From assembly GCF_008124835.1 (NCBI RefSeq), contig NZ_VNHW01000003.1, positions 248,001-312,000 on the forward strand: DNA of 64,000 bases, given 5' to 3'. Of this stretch, positions 48,157 through 56,115 are shown one piece after another. The notes under the pieces are model-generated. The model saw nothing but the letters and a program-made list of their open reading frames with translations. It searched no databases and was not told the origin of the DNA. Source of the DNA: Blastococcus xanthinilyticus. GTDB taxonomy: Bacteria; Actinomycetota; Actinomycetes; Mycobacteriales; Geodermatophilaceae. Every line of letters begins with the position of its first letter. Position 1 is the first letter of the stretch. The translations under genes were made by a program, and so were the position numbers.

Positions 48157-49041
48157 GTGGACGTCGCCGTCCTCGTCAGCCCGGTCGCCGGCCGCGGCCG
48201 GGCCCGCACGGTGTCCGCGTCGGTGCTGGCGGCGCTGCGCGACGCCGGGCTGCGGCCGCGGGTGCTCGACGCGGTCACCCGCCCGGACGCGGAGCGCTGC
48301 GCCGCCGACGCCGTCCGGGCAGGTGCGGCCGCCGTCGTGGCCATCGGCGGCGACGGGGTCGCGCACGCCGCCCTCCAGGCCGTCGCCGGCACCGGCACGC
48401 CGCTGGCCGTCGTCCCCGCCGGGACGGGCAACGACCTGGCGCTGGCGCTGGGCGTGTCGCCCGACCCGGTGTCGGCGGCCCGCGCCGCGGCGGCCGACCT
48501 GCTCGCCGGGCGGGACCGGACGCTGGACGCCGCCCGGACCGCGGGCCGGTGGTGGGCCACCGTGCTCTGCTGCGGCTTCGACTCCGCCGTCACCGAACGG
48601 GCCAACCGGCTGCGCTGGCCGCGCGGCCGGCGCCGGTACGACCTCGCCGTCCTCGCCGAGCTGGCGCGGCTGCGCCCCTACGAGGTGACGCTCGTGCTCG
48701 ACGGTGCGGAGCGGACGCTGCCGGCCACGATGGTCGCCGTCGGCAACACCGCCTGGTACGGCGGCGGGCTGCGCATCTGCCCGGCCGCCGACCCCGCCGA
48801 CGGGCTGCTCGACGTCACCGTGGTGGGGGCGGTCTCCCGGCGCGACCTGATCGCCACGAAGCCCCGGCTGGCCGACGGCACGCACGTCGCCCACCCGGCG
48901 GTGACCGTGCACCGGGCGGCCCGCGTGGAGCTGTCCTGCGCCGGGGTCACCACCTACGCCGACGGGGAGCCGGTGGCGCCGCTCCCGGCGGTCACCGAGT
49001 GCGTCCCCGGCGCGCTGCGGGTGGTCGGCGCCGGCCCATGA
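48157..49041 (+). CDS. Diacylglycerol kinase-family protein
   Basis: 294 residues of the DAGK/sphingosine-kinase-like lipid kinase fold. Nucleotide-binding GGDG at 64-67 (VAIGGDGVAHAAL), VVPAGTGNDLALALG and a C-terminal TYADGEPVAPLP, where the Asp-Gly-Glu is the family's catalytic/metal site. The lipid substrate is unknown; actinobacterial members phosphorylate diacylglycerol or related lipids. GTG 48157 follows tatC by 5 bp. A complex palindromic region follows. Confidence 0.88.
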   Translation: MDVAVLVSPVAGRGRARTVSASVLAALRDAGLRPRVLDAVTRPDAERCAADAVRAGAAAVVAIGGDGVAHAALQAVAGTGTPLAVVPAGTGNDLALALGVSPDPVSAARAAAADLLAGRDRTLDAARTAGRWWATVLCCGFDSAVTERANRLRWPRGRRRYDLAVLAELARLRPYEVTLVLDGAERTLPATMVAVGNTAWYGGGLRICPAADPADGLLDVTVVGAVSRRDLIATKPRLADGTHVAHPAVTVHRAARVELSCAGVTTYADGEPVAPLPAVTECVPGALRVVGAGP

Positions 49042-49042
49042 T

Positions 49043-49111
49043 GATCAGGTGACCTGATCGTTCGTGGTCCTGGCTCACCACCGGTGCTGAGCCAGGACCA
49101 CAAACGATCAG
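49043..49111. repeat. Nested palindromic intergenic element
   Basis: GATCAGGT-G-ACCTGATC (49043-49059) overlaps the left arm of a second, larger hairpin: 24-bp arms at 49054-49077 and 49088-49111 with one mismatch and a 10-nt loop. The two share CTGATC, so they are alternative foldings. It lies in the 110 bp between the kinase gene and helY and could be a terminator or a REP/MITE-like repeat. Confidence 0.75.
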
Positions 49112-49139
49112 CCGACCTGATCGTCGGGGCGCCAGCGCC

Positions 49140-49145
49140 TAACGT
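49140..49145 (+). promoter_or_regulatory. Candidate -10 element of helY
   Basis: TAACGT 6 nt before ATG 49152; leaderless pattern. Confidence 0.45.
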
Positions 49146-49151
49146 GGAGCC

Positions 49152-51986
49152 ATGTCCAGCCCCGCTGAGCGGTACGCCGCTGCCCGGAGGCGGACCGCCC
49201 ACCCGACGCTGGCCGACTTCACCGCCGGGCTCGGCTTCTCCCTGGACCCGTTCCAGGTGGAGGCCTGCGAGGCGCTGGAGCGCGGCTCCGGGGTCCTGGT
49301 CTGCGCGCCCACCGGCGCCGGCAAGACCGTGGTGGGCGAGTTCGCCGTGCACAAGGCGCTCGCGGAGGGCCGCAAGGCGTTCTACACGACGCCGATCAAG
49401 GCGCTGTCGAACCAGAAGTACGCCGACCTGGTGGCGCGCTACGGGGCCGACCGGGTGGGCCTGCTCACCGGCGACAACGCCGTGAACGGCGACGCACCGG
49501 TGGTGGTGATGACCACCGAGGTGCTGCGGAACATGCTCTACGCCGAGTCCCCGGCGCTGCGCGGGCTCGGGTACGTGGTCATGGACGAGGTGCACTACCT
49601 GGCCGACCGGTTCCGCGGCGCCGTCTGGGAGGAGGTGATCATCCACCTCCCGCCGTCGGTCACGCTGGTCTCGCTCTCGGCCACGGTCAGCAACGCCGAG
49701 GAGTTCGCCGACTGGCTGGTGACCGTGCGCGGCGACACGGAGGTCGTGGTCAGCGAGGTCCGCCCGATCCCGCTGTGGCAGCACATGCTGGTCGGCAACC
49801 GGGTGTTCGACCTGTTCTCGCTGCGCCCCGCCGCGCACGCCGCGGAGCAGGGGGAGACACCCCGGATGCTGTCCACCCGCGAGCGCGGCGCCTCCGTGGT
49901 CGACCCCGAGCTGGTCCGCTACGTGCGCGAGCACGAGCGCCGGATCGACAGCTGGGGCGGCTCCGGCCGCCGGGAGAGCTCCCACCGGCCCCGGTACCGC
50001 CCGCCGGCCCGGTCCGACGTCATCGAGCGGCTGGACAAGGCCGGCCTGCTGCCGGCGATCACCTTCGTGTTCAGCCGCAACGGCTGCGACGCCGCGGTCC
50101 ACCACTGCCTGATGAGCGGGCTGCGGCTCACCGACGAGACCGAGCGCGCCGAGATCGCCGCGATCATCGACGAGCGGACCGGCTCGCTGCCGGAGGAGGA
50201 CCTGCACGTCCTCGGCTTCTGGGAGTGGCGCGAGGGCCTGCTCGCCGGGCTGGCGGCGCACCACGCCGGGCTGGTGCCGGCGTTCAAGGAGACCGTCGAG
50301 GAGTGCTTCGTCCGCGGCCTGGTCAAGGCCGTGTTCGCCACCGAGACCCTCGCCCTGGGCATCAACATGCCGGCCCGCACCGTCGTCCTCGAGCGGCTGG
50401 TGAAGTGGAACGGCGAGGCGCACGTCGACGTGACGCCGGGGGAGTACACCCAGCTCACCGGCCGGGCCGGCCGCCGCGGCATCGACGTCGAGGGGCACGC
50501 CGTCGTCGTCTGGGCCCCGGGCATGGACCCCTCGGTGGTCGCGGGCCTGGCCAGCACCCGCACCTACCCGCTGCGGTCGTCGTTCCGGCCGAGCTACAAC
50601 ATGGCGGTCAACCTGGTCAGCTCGTTCGGGCGGGCCCGCGCCCGGGAGCTGCTGGCGTCGTCGTTCGCCCAGTTCCAGGCCGACCGCTCGGTCGTGGGCC
50701 TGGCGCGCGCGGCCGCGCGGCACGAGCGGGACGCCGCCCGGTTCGCCGCCGAGATGAGCTCCGAGCGCGGGGACGTCGGCGCGTACGCGCGGCTGCGGCG
50801 GGAGATCGCCGACCGGGAGAAGGAGCTGTCCCGCGACTCGCAGGCCAAGCGGCGCATGGAGGCCTCCGACGCGCTGGCCGCGCTGCGCCCCGGTGACGTC
50901 ATCCGGGTGCCGACCGGACGGCGGCAGGGGCTGGCGATCGTCCTCGACCCCGGGATCACCGACCTCGCCGACCCGCGGCCGCTGGTGCTCACCGAGGACA
51001 AGTGGGCCGGCCGGCTGGGCTCGGTGGACTTCCCGGGGCCGGTGACGGCCCTGGCCCGCGTCCGGGTGCCCAAGAACTTCAACCACCGCAGCCCGCACGC
51101 CCGCCGGGACCTCGCCTCCACCCTGCGCAACGCGCGGGTCGAGAACGACCTGGGCGCGCGCCGGGTGAAGAACCGCTCGGCCGCCGCGGACGACCCGGTG
51201 CTCGCCGACCTCCGCCAGGCGCTGCGCAACCACCCCGTGCACGCGCTGCCCGACCGCGAGGAGCGGGTCCGGTTCGCCGAGCGGTGGCTGCGGGAGGTCC
51301 GGGAGGCCGAGTCGCTGCAGCGGACGATGGCCGAGCGCACCGGCTCGCTCACCCGGCAGTTCGACCGCACCTGCGACGTCCTCGAGGAGCTCGGCTACCT
51401 GGTGCCGGAGGCGGCGCCGCTGGTGCCGGCGGACACCGCCGAGGTGGGCGCGGTCGACGACGTGCCGGTGGTCACCGACGACGGCCGCCGGCTGGCTCGG
51501 ATCTGGTCGGAGTCCGACCTGCTGGTCGCCGAGTGCCTGCGGGCCGGGATCTGGCGCGGGCTCACCCCGGCGGAGCTCGCCGCGGCGGTGTCGACGCTGG
51601 TCTTCGAGGCCCGCCGGGACACCCCCGGGCTGCCCGCGGTGCCGGCCGGTGCGGTGGCCGACGCCATCGGGCGGATGCGCGGCATCCGGTCGCGGCTGCA
51701 GGACGTCGAGCTCGACCACGGCGTGCCGGCCAGCCGCGACCTCGACCTCGGCTTCGCCTGGGCGGCGTACCGCTGGGCCGACGGGGAGAACCTCGACCGG
51801 GTGCTGGCCGGCGCCGAGCAGGCCGGCACCGAGCTCTCCGGCGGCGACTTCGTCCGGTGGGCCCGGCAGCTGCTGGACCTGCTGGACCAGCTGGCCAAGG
51901 TCGCCGACGAGCAGGTTGCCCGCACCGCCCGCGCGGCGGTGGAGCGGGTGCGCCGCGGGGTCGTCGCCGTCGCGGTCGGCGGCTGA
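49152..51986 (+). CDS. helY: Ski2/Mtr4-like DEAD/DEAH-box helicase HelY
   Basis: 944-residue superfamily 2 RNA helicase. Motif I CAPTGAGKT (residues 51-59), motif Ia TTPIKALSNQKY, motif II MDEVHYLAD, motif III SLSATVSN, then ALGINMPARTVV and QLTGRAGRRGID (motifs V/VI), as in Ski2/Mtr4. The C-terminal DSHCT-like domain closes the protein (VLEELGYLVP, EAAVSTLVFEARR-like). It is orthologous in position and length to mycobacterial helY (Rv2092c). ATG 49152 has a leaderless hexamer. Confidence 0.94.
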   Translation: MSSPAERYAAARRRTAHPTLADFTAGLGFSLDPFQVEACEALERGSGVLVCAPTGAGKTVVGEFAVHKALAEGRKAFYTTPIKALSNQKYADLVARYGADRVGLLTGDNAVNGDAPVVVMTTEVLRNMLYAESPALRGLGYVVMDEVHYLADRFRGAVWEEVIIHLPPSVTLVSLSATVSNAEEFADWLVTVRGDTEVVVSEVRPIPLWQHMLVGNRVFDLFSLRPAAHAAEQGETPRMLSTRERGASVVDPELVRYVREHERRIDSWGGSGRRESSHRPRYRPPARSDVIERLDKAGLLPAITFVFSRNGCDAAVHHCLMSGLRLTDETERAEIAAIIDERTGSLPEEDLHVLGFWEWREGLLAGLAAHHAGLVPAFKETVEECFVRGLVKAVFATETLALGINMPARTVVLERLVKWNGEAHVDVTPGEYTQLTGRAGRRGIDVEGHAVVVWAPGMDPSVVAGLASTRTYPLRSSFRPSYNMAVNLVSSFGRARARELLASSFAQFQADRSVVGLARAAARHERDAARFAAEMSSERGDVGAYARLRREIADREKELSRDSQAKRRMEASDALAALRPGDVIRVPTGRRQGLAIVLDPGITDLADPRPLVLTEDKWAGRLGSVDFPGPVTALARVRVPKNFNHRSPHARRDLASTLRNARVENDLGARRVKNRSAAADDPVLADLRQALRNHPVHALPDREERVRFAERWLREVREAESLQRTMAERTGSLTRQFDRTCDVLEELGYLVPEAAPLVPADTAEVGAVDDVPVVTDDGRRLARIWSESDLLVAECLRAGIWRGLTPAELAAAVSTLVFEARRDTPGLPAVPAGAVADAIGRMRGIRSRLQDVELDHGVPASRDLDLGFAWAAYRWADGENLDRVLAGAEQAGTELSGGDFVRWARQLLDLLDQLAKVADEQVARTARAAVERVRRGVVAVAVGG

Positions 51987-52074
51987 CCGGCGGGTCGGCG
52001 AACGGCCGGGACCGGGTAGGTGCGGCACAATCCGGACGTCCCCGTCCGCGGTGGGCACGGACAGGGGAGCGACC

Positions 52075-52776
52075 ATGACCGACCCGCACGGCGACGGCGA
52101 GCCCGGGCGCGTGCCGCCCGGCCGGCCGGGCGAGCCGCCGGCCCCGGCGCCCGGTCCGCAGCCGCCCTCGGCCGGGGCGGGGTGGGCGCAGCAGCCGTGG
52201 GGGGCGCCGCCCGGGTCCCCGCCGCCCGGCTTCCCGCCTTCCTCCGGCTTCCTGCCGCCGTCGGGCACTTTCCCACCCCATGGCGCCACCCAGCCATACG
52301 GCGACTTCCCCGCGACCTTCGGGCCCCCGGGGCAGGCGCCGCGCCCGCCGTGGGGCCCGCCCCCGGGCGGTCCCCGGCAGCCGGGGCAGGTTCCCCCGGG
52401 ACCGGGCGGGCCGTACGGGTCCTCCGGCCCCGGCGGGCCGCAGCCGGCCGGCTGGGGCCCGCCGCCGCGCCGCAGCCACGCCGGCCTGGTCGCGGGGCTG
52501 GCCGCCGTCGCGATGGCCGCGGTCGCCGGCGGAGCCGTGCTGGCCGCGTCGACCGGGCCCACGGTGCTCGAAGCGGACGCGGTCGAGCGCGACGTCGCCG
52601 CGCAGTTCGAGCAGCGCGAGGGCGTGCCGCTCGACCTGCGCTGCGCGGAGGAGATGCGGGTGGAGGTGGGGGCGACCTACGAGTGCTCGGGGGTCACCGC
52701 CGACGACGAGCAGGTGACCCTGCGAATCGAGATCACCGACGAGGACGGCGCCCGCTACACCTGGACGGAGCCCTGA
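52075..52776 (+). CDS. Proline-rich membrane protein with DUF4333 domain
   Basis: 233 residues. A 135-residue Pro/Gly-rich cytosolic N-terminus, a single transmembrane helix at ~137-160 (LVAGLAAVAMAAVAGGAVLA), then an extracellular DUF4333-type domain of ~70 residues with a Cys pair (LDLRCAEEM and TYECSGVT), likely a disulfide. This architecture is common in actinobacteria; function unknown. ATG 52075 with CAGGGGAG upstream. It converges on the exonuclease gene. Confidence 0.85.
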   Translation: MTDPHGDGEPGRVPPGRPGEPPAPAPGPQPPSAGAGWAQQPWGAPPGSPPPGFPPSSGFLPPSGTFPPHGATQPYGDFPATFGPPGQAPRPPWGPPPGGPRQPGQVPPGPGGPYGSSGPGGPQPAGWGPPPRRSHAGLVAGLAAVAMAAVAGGAVLAASTGPTVLEADAVERDVAAQFEQREGVPLDLRCAEEMRVEVGATYECSGVTADDEQVTLRIEITDEDGARYTWTEP

Positions 52777-52788
52777 CGCAGGGGCAGC

Positions 52789-52836
52789 CCAGCACGTCGT
52801 CGGTCCAGCACGCCGTCAGCCCAGCACGCCGTCGGG
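52789..52836. repeat. Three tandem 16-bp repeats over the exonuclease stop codon
   Basis: CCAGCACGTCGTCGGT, CCAGCACGCCGTCAGC and CCAGCACGCCGTCGGG, head to tail at 52789, 52805 and 52821. The exonuclease stop (52816-52818) lies in the middle unit, so the last seven codons derive from the array. Confidence 0.8.
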
Positions 52837-53742
52837 CCAGCCGAGGGCGGCGCCCAGCCGGCCCAGCGACGACTGCAGTCCGTGGGCTGCGGCCAGGGCG
52901 GCGAGCGCTCCCGGGTCCGCGGGCGTGCGGGGGAGCGTGCCCTCGACCGCCGGCAGGTCGATGCCCGTGGCCACCGCCACCACGACCGGGGCCGCGTCGA
53001 GGTAGTCGCTCGCGACGTGCAGCTTCTTGAGCACCGCGGCGGTCAGCGGCGGCTTCGGGACGACGGTCCGCGCGACCGCCGCGCGGATGCCCGCGAGGTC
53101 CCCGAACTCGCCGATCAGCGCCGCGGCGGTCTTGGCACCCACCCCGGCCACGCCCGGCAGCCCGTCGCTGGGGTCGCCGCGGAGCACGGCGAAGTCGGCG
53201 TAGGAGCGCCCGGGGATGCCGTACTTGGCGGTGACCGCGGCCTCGTCGACGAACTCCAGGTCGGAGATCCCGCGCGCGGTGTAGAGGATCCGCACGCCGC
53301 GGGCGTCGTCGACCAGCTGGAACAGGTCGCGGTCCCCGGTGACCACGTCCACCGGGCCGCGGGCGCGGGTGGCCAGCGTGCCGATCACGTCGTCGGCCTC
53401 GTAGCCCGGCGCGCCCACCCGGGCCAGGCCCGCGGCGGCGAGCACGTCCACCAGGATCGGCACCTGCGGCCCCAGCTCGTCGGGGGTCTCCTCGCCGCCC
53501 TCGGGCGCCACCCGGTGCGCCTTGTAGGACGGCAGCGCCTCGACGCGGAAGGCCGGGCGCCAGTCGTCGTCCCAGCAGGCGACCAGCCGGTCGGGCCCGT
53601 GGGTGGTCACCAGGCGCGCGGTCATGTCCAGGAAGCCGCGCACGGCGTTGATCGGCCGCCCGTCGGGGGTGGTGACGCTGGTCGGCACCCCGTAGAACGC
53701 GCGGAAGTAGAGCGAGGCGGCGTCCAGCAGCATCGTCGTCAC
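52816..53742 (-). CDS. 5'-3' exonuclease (FEN/Pol I N-terminal-like)
   Basis: 308-residue stand-alone flap/5' nuclease. Metal-binding acids: LLDAASLYFRAF, ACWDDDWRPAFR, GYEADDVIGTLA, VTGDRDLFQLVDD and RGDPSDGLPGVAGVGAKTA (helix-hairpin-helix). It matches the actinobacterial 5'-3' exonuclease encoded next to helY (Rv2090). GTG 53742 is favoured because a TACCGT hexamer stands 8 nt before it and the fold begins immediately. ATG 53733 is possible; a TTG at 53781 adds 13 atypical residues. Confidence 0.88.
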   Translation of the reverse strand: MTTMLLDAASLYFRAFYGVPTSVTTPDGRPINAVRGFLDMTARLVTTHGPDRLVACWDDDWRPAFRVEALPSYKAHRVAPEGGEETPDELGPQVPILVDVLAAAGLARVGAPGYEADDVIGTLATRARGPVDVVTGDRDLFQLVDDARGVRILYTARGISDLEFVDEAAVTAKYGIPGRSYADFAVLRGDPSDGLPGVAGVGAKTAAALIGEFGDLAGIRAAVARTVVPKPPLTAAVLKKLHVASDYLDAAPVVVAVATGIDLPAVEGTLPRTPADPGALAALAAAHGLQSSLGRLGAALGWPDGVLG

Positions 53743-53750
53743 GACGGCGG

Positions 53751-53756
53751 ACGGTA
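53751..53756 (-). promoter_or_regulatory. Candidate -10 element of exonuclease gene
   Basis: TACCGT on the minus strand, 8 nt before GTG 53742. Confidence 0.35.
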
Positions 53757-53797
53757 GCGGTCTGGCAACGATTGCGGGCAATGGCAGTGCGCGTGGC

Positions 53798-53803
53798 TAG
53801 TCT
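53798..53803 (+). promoter_or_regulatory. Candidate -10 element of M24 peptidase gene
   Basis: TAGTCT 6 nt before GTG 53810; leaderless pattern. Confidence 0.45.
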
Positions 53804-53809
53804 GCGCGG

Positions 53810-54964
53810 GTGGGAACCGCACCAGCACCGGAGGCCGCCGGCCCGCTCATGACCGTCGACCGGGTGCACGCCGCCCGGTCCTTCGCCGAGGAGCGGGGGG
53901 TCGATCTGCTGGTCCTCACGCCCGGCGCCGACCTGCGCTACCTGTGCGGCTACGACGCCCACGCGATGGAGCGGCTGACCGCGCTGGCCGTGCCGCGGAC
54001 GGGGGAGCCGTTCCTCGTGGTGCCCCGGCTCGAAGCCCCCATGGTCGACGCCGGCCCGGCGGGCGCGCTGGGGCTCGAGGTGCTGGCCTGGGACGAGACC
54101 GACGACGCCTTCGCGGTGCTCGCCGAGGCCGCCACCGCCCGGCTGGGCTCGTCCCCGGCGCGGGTGGCGGTCGGCTCCCGCACCTGGGCCGAGCACGCCC
54201 TCGGCGTCCAGCGGGCGCTGCCGGGCTGCACGCTCGAGCTCGCCTCGCCGGTCGTCGACCGGCTGCGCATGGTGAAGACCCCCGCCGAGATCCAGGAGCT
54301 CGCCCTCGCCGGCGCGGCCATCGACCGGGTGCACGCGCGCATGGGGGAGTGGCTGACCGTCGGCCGGACCGAGGCGCAGGTCGGGGCCGACATCGCCGCG
54401 GCGATCCTGGCCGAGGGGCACGTCGGCGTCGACTTCACCATCGTCGGGTCCGGGCCGAACGGCGCGAGCCCGCACCACGAGCTCTCCGGGCGCACCGTCG
54501 AGGCTGGGGACGTCGTCGTCGTCGACATCGGCGGGGCCACGGCCACCGGCTACCGGTCCGACTGCACCCGCACCTACGTCGTCGGCGGCAGCGCGCCGGC
54601 GGAGGTCGCCGAGTGGTACGGCGTGCTGCACGCCGCCCAACAGGCGGCGACGGCGGCGGTGCGGCCGGGCGTGACCGCCGAGCAGATCGACGCCGCGGCC
54701 CGCGATGTCATCGCCGACGCCGGCTGGGGCGAGTACTTCATCCACCGCACCGGCCACGGCATCGGCCTGGACAGCCACGAGGCGCCCTACATCGTCGCCG
54801 GCAACGCGCTGCCCCTGGAGCCGGGCATGGCCTTCTCGGTAGAGCCGGGCATCTACCTGCCCGGCCGGCACGGCGCCCGCATCGAGGACATCGTGGTCTG
54901 CACCGACGACGGCGTCCGCGTCCTGAACAACGGTCCCCGTGAGCTCGTCGAACTCCCCGGCTGA
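53810..54964 (+). CDS. M24-family Xaa-Pro aminopeptidase
   Basis: 384-residue dinuclear metallopeptidase of the PepQ/PepE type. The five ligands of the pita-bread fold are present: Asp in VVVDIGG, Asp in RSDCTRTY, His in HRTGHGIGL, Glu in SVEPGIYL and Glu in ARIEDIVV. The N-terminal creatinase-like domain is intact. It matches Rv2089c in position. GTG 53810 has a leaderless hexamer. The 3' end overlaps the Lrp gene by 26 bp. Confidence 0.92.
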   Translation: MGTAPAPEAAGPLMTVDRVHAARSFAEERGVDLLVLTPGADLRYLCGYDAHAMERLTALAVPRTGEPFLVVPRLEAPMVDAGPAGALGLEVLAWDETDDAFAVLAEAATARLGSSPARVAVGSRTWAEHALGVQRALPGCTLELASPVVDRLRMVKTPAEIQELALAGAAIDRVHARMGEWLTVGRTEAQVGADIAAAILAEGHVGVDFTIVGSGPNGASPHHELSGRTVEAGDVVVVDIGGATATGYRSDCTRTYVVGGSAPAEVAEWYGVLHAAQQAATAAVRPGVTAEQIDAAARDVIADAGWGEYFIHRTGHGIGLDSHEAPYIVAGNALPLEPGMAFSVEPGIYLPGRHGARIEDIVVCTDDGVRVLNNGPRELVELPG

Positions 54965-55409
54965 GGGCGCCGCGGTCGACGTGGACCGCGCGCTCATGGC
55001 CGTCCTGGCCCGCGACGGCCGGGCCAGCTACACCGACCTGGCCGAGCGGGTGGGCCTGTCGGTGTCCGCGGTGCACCAACGGGTGCGCCGGCTGGAGCAG
55101 CGGGGCCTGATCACCGGCTACCGGGCGACCCTGGACGCCAAGCAGCTGGGGCTGCCGCTCACCGCGTTCGTGTCGATCAGCCCGGCCGACGTCGCGCAGT
55201 CCGACGAGGCGCCGACCCTGCTGGCGCACCTGGCCGCGATCGAGGAGTGCCACGCGGTCGCGGGGGTGGAGAGCTACATCCTCAAGGTCCGGGTGGCCTC
55301 GCCCGATGCCCTGGAGGCGCTGCTCAAGGAGATCCGGGCCGCGGCCAACGTCACGACCCGCACCACCGTCGTGCTCTCCACGTCCTACGAGGCGCGCCCG
55401 CCGATCTGA
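54939..55409 (+). CDS. Lrp/AsnC-family transcriptional regulator
   Basis: 156 residues: N-terminal helix-turn-helix (RASYTDLAERVGLSVSAVHQ), then an RAM/AsnC ligand domain (ITGYRATLDAKQLGLPLTAF, with HAVAGVESYILKVRV). Family members sense amino acids. It overlaps the end of the peptidase gene by 26 bp in another frame, an arrangement that would couple amino-acid sensing with peptide breakdown. The start GTG 54939 is inferred from the N-terminal length. Confidence 0.9.
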   Translation: MSSSNSPAEGAAVDVDRALMAVLARDGRASYTDLAERVGLSVSAVHQRVRRLEQRGLITGYRATLDAKQLGLPLTAFVSISPADVAQSDEAPTLLAHLAAIEECHAVAGVESYILKVRVASPDALEALLKEIRAAANVTTRTTVVLSTSYEARPPI

Positions 55410-55479
55410 GGGCCGCACCGATGAGCTCCGCGTGCCGCGCCGGTCGGTACCCCGGATCCCGACCCACGGAGCTGACGCC

Positions 55480-56043
55480 ATGCGGACCCTGACCTGCGGC
55501 ATGAACCTGAGCCTGGACGGCTACACCGCCGCGCCCGGCGGCGACCTCGGCTGGGGTGTGCCGAGCGACGAGCTGTTCCAGTGGTGGTCCGACCGGGTCG
55601 GCGCGACCGGCCTGGCGCTGTACGGCCGCCGGCTCTGGGAAGGGATGAGCTCGCACTGGCCCACCGCCGACGAGCAGCCGGGCGCCCCCCCGGCGCACGT
55701 CGAGTACGCCGAGCGCTGGCGGGCCATGCCGAAGGTGGTGTTCTCCTCGACGACCGGCCCGGTCGGCTGGAACAGCCGCCTGGTCACCGGCGACGCGGTT
55801 GCCGAGATCGCCCGGCTCAAGGCCGGGGACGGCGGCCCCATGGACATCGGTGGCGCCACGCTCGCCGCGGCGGCGATGCGGCACGGGCTGGTCGACGAGT
55901 ACGTGCTGGTCACGCATCCGGTGCTGGTCGGTGGCGGCACGCCGTTCTTCCCGGCCCTGGACGACCGGGTGCGGCTGGACCTGGTGGAGACCCGGACGTT
56001 CCCCGGCGGCGTGCACCTGACGAGGTACGCGGTCCGGCGCTGA
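55480..56043 (+). CDS. RibD C-terminal/dihydrofolate-reductase-like protein
   Basis: 187 residues of the DHFR-fold 'RibD C-terminal' family: MNLSLDGYTAAPGGDLGW at the start, ALYGRRLWEGM and DIGGATLAAAAMRHGLVDEY, then HPVLVGGGTPFFP. These are NADPH-dependent reductases, usually of unknown substrate; it is not the folate or riboflavin housekeeping enzyme. ATG 55480 has CGGAG upstream; in-frame sequence further upstream is a shadow of the Lrp gene. Confidence 0.85.
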   Translation: MRTLTCGMNLSLDGYTAAPGGDLGWGVPSDELFQWWSDRVGATGLALYGRRLWEGMSSHWPTADEQPGAPPAHVEYAERWRAMPKVVFSSTTGPVGWNSRLVTGDAVAEIARLKAGDGGPMDIGGATLAAAAMRHGLVDEYVLVTHPVLVGGGTPFFPALDDRVRLDLVETRTFPGGVHLTRYAVRR

Positions 56044-56092
56044 GCCGCCGACTCCGGATCGCTGCCGACCTCGGAACCGGTGGACAACGATT

Positions 56093-56106
56093 CGAACGTG
56101 TGTTCG
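56093..56106. promoter_or_regulatory. LexA (SOS) box
   Basis: CGAAC-GTGT-GTTCG, a perfect match to the actinobacterial/Bacillus-type SOS box (CGAACN4GTTCG), 9 nt before the GTG of the radical SAM gene. Such a position would block transcription initiation. Confidence 0.85.
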
Positions 56107-56115
56107 GATGAGGGT

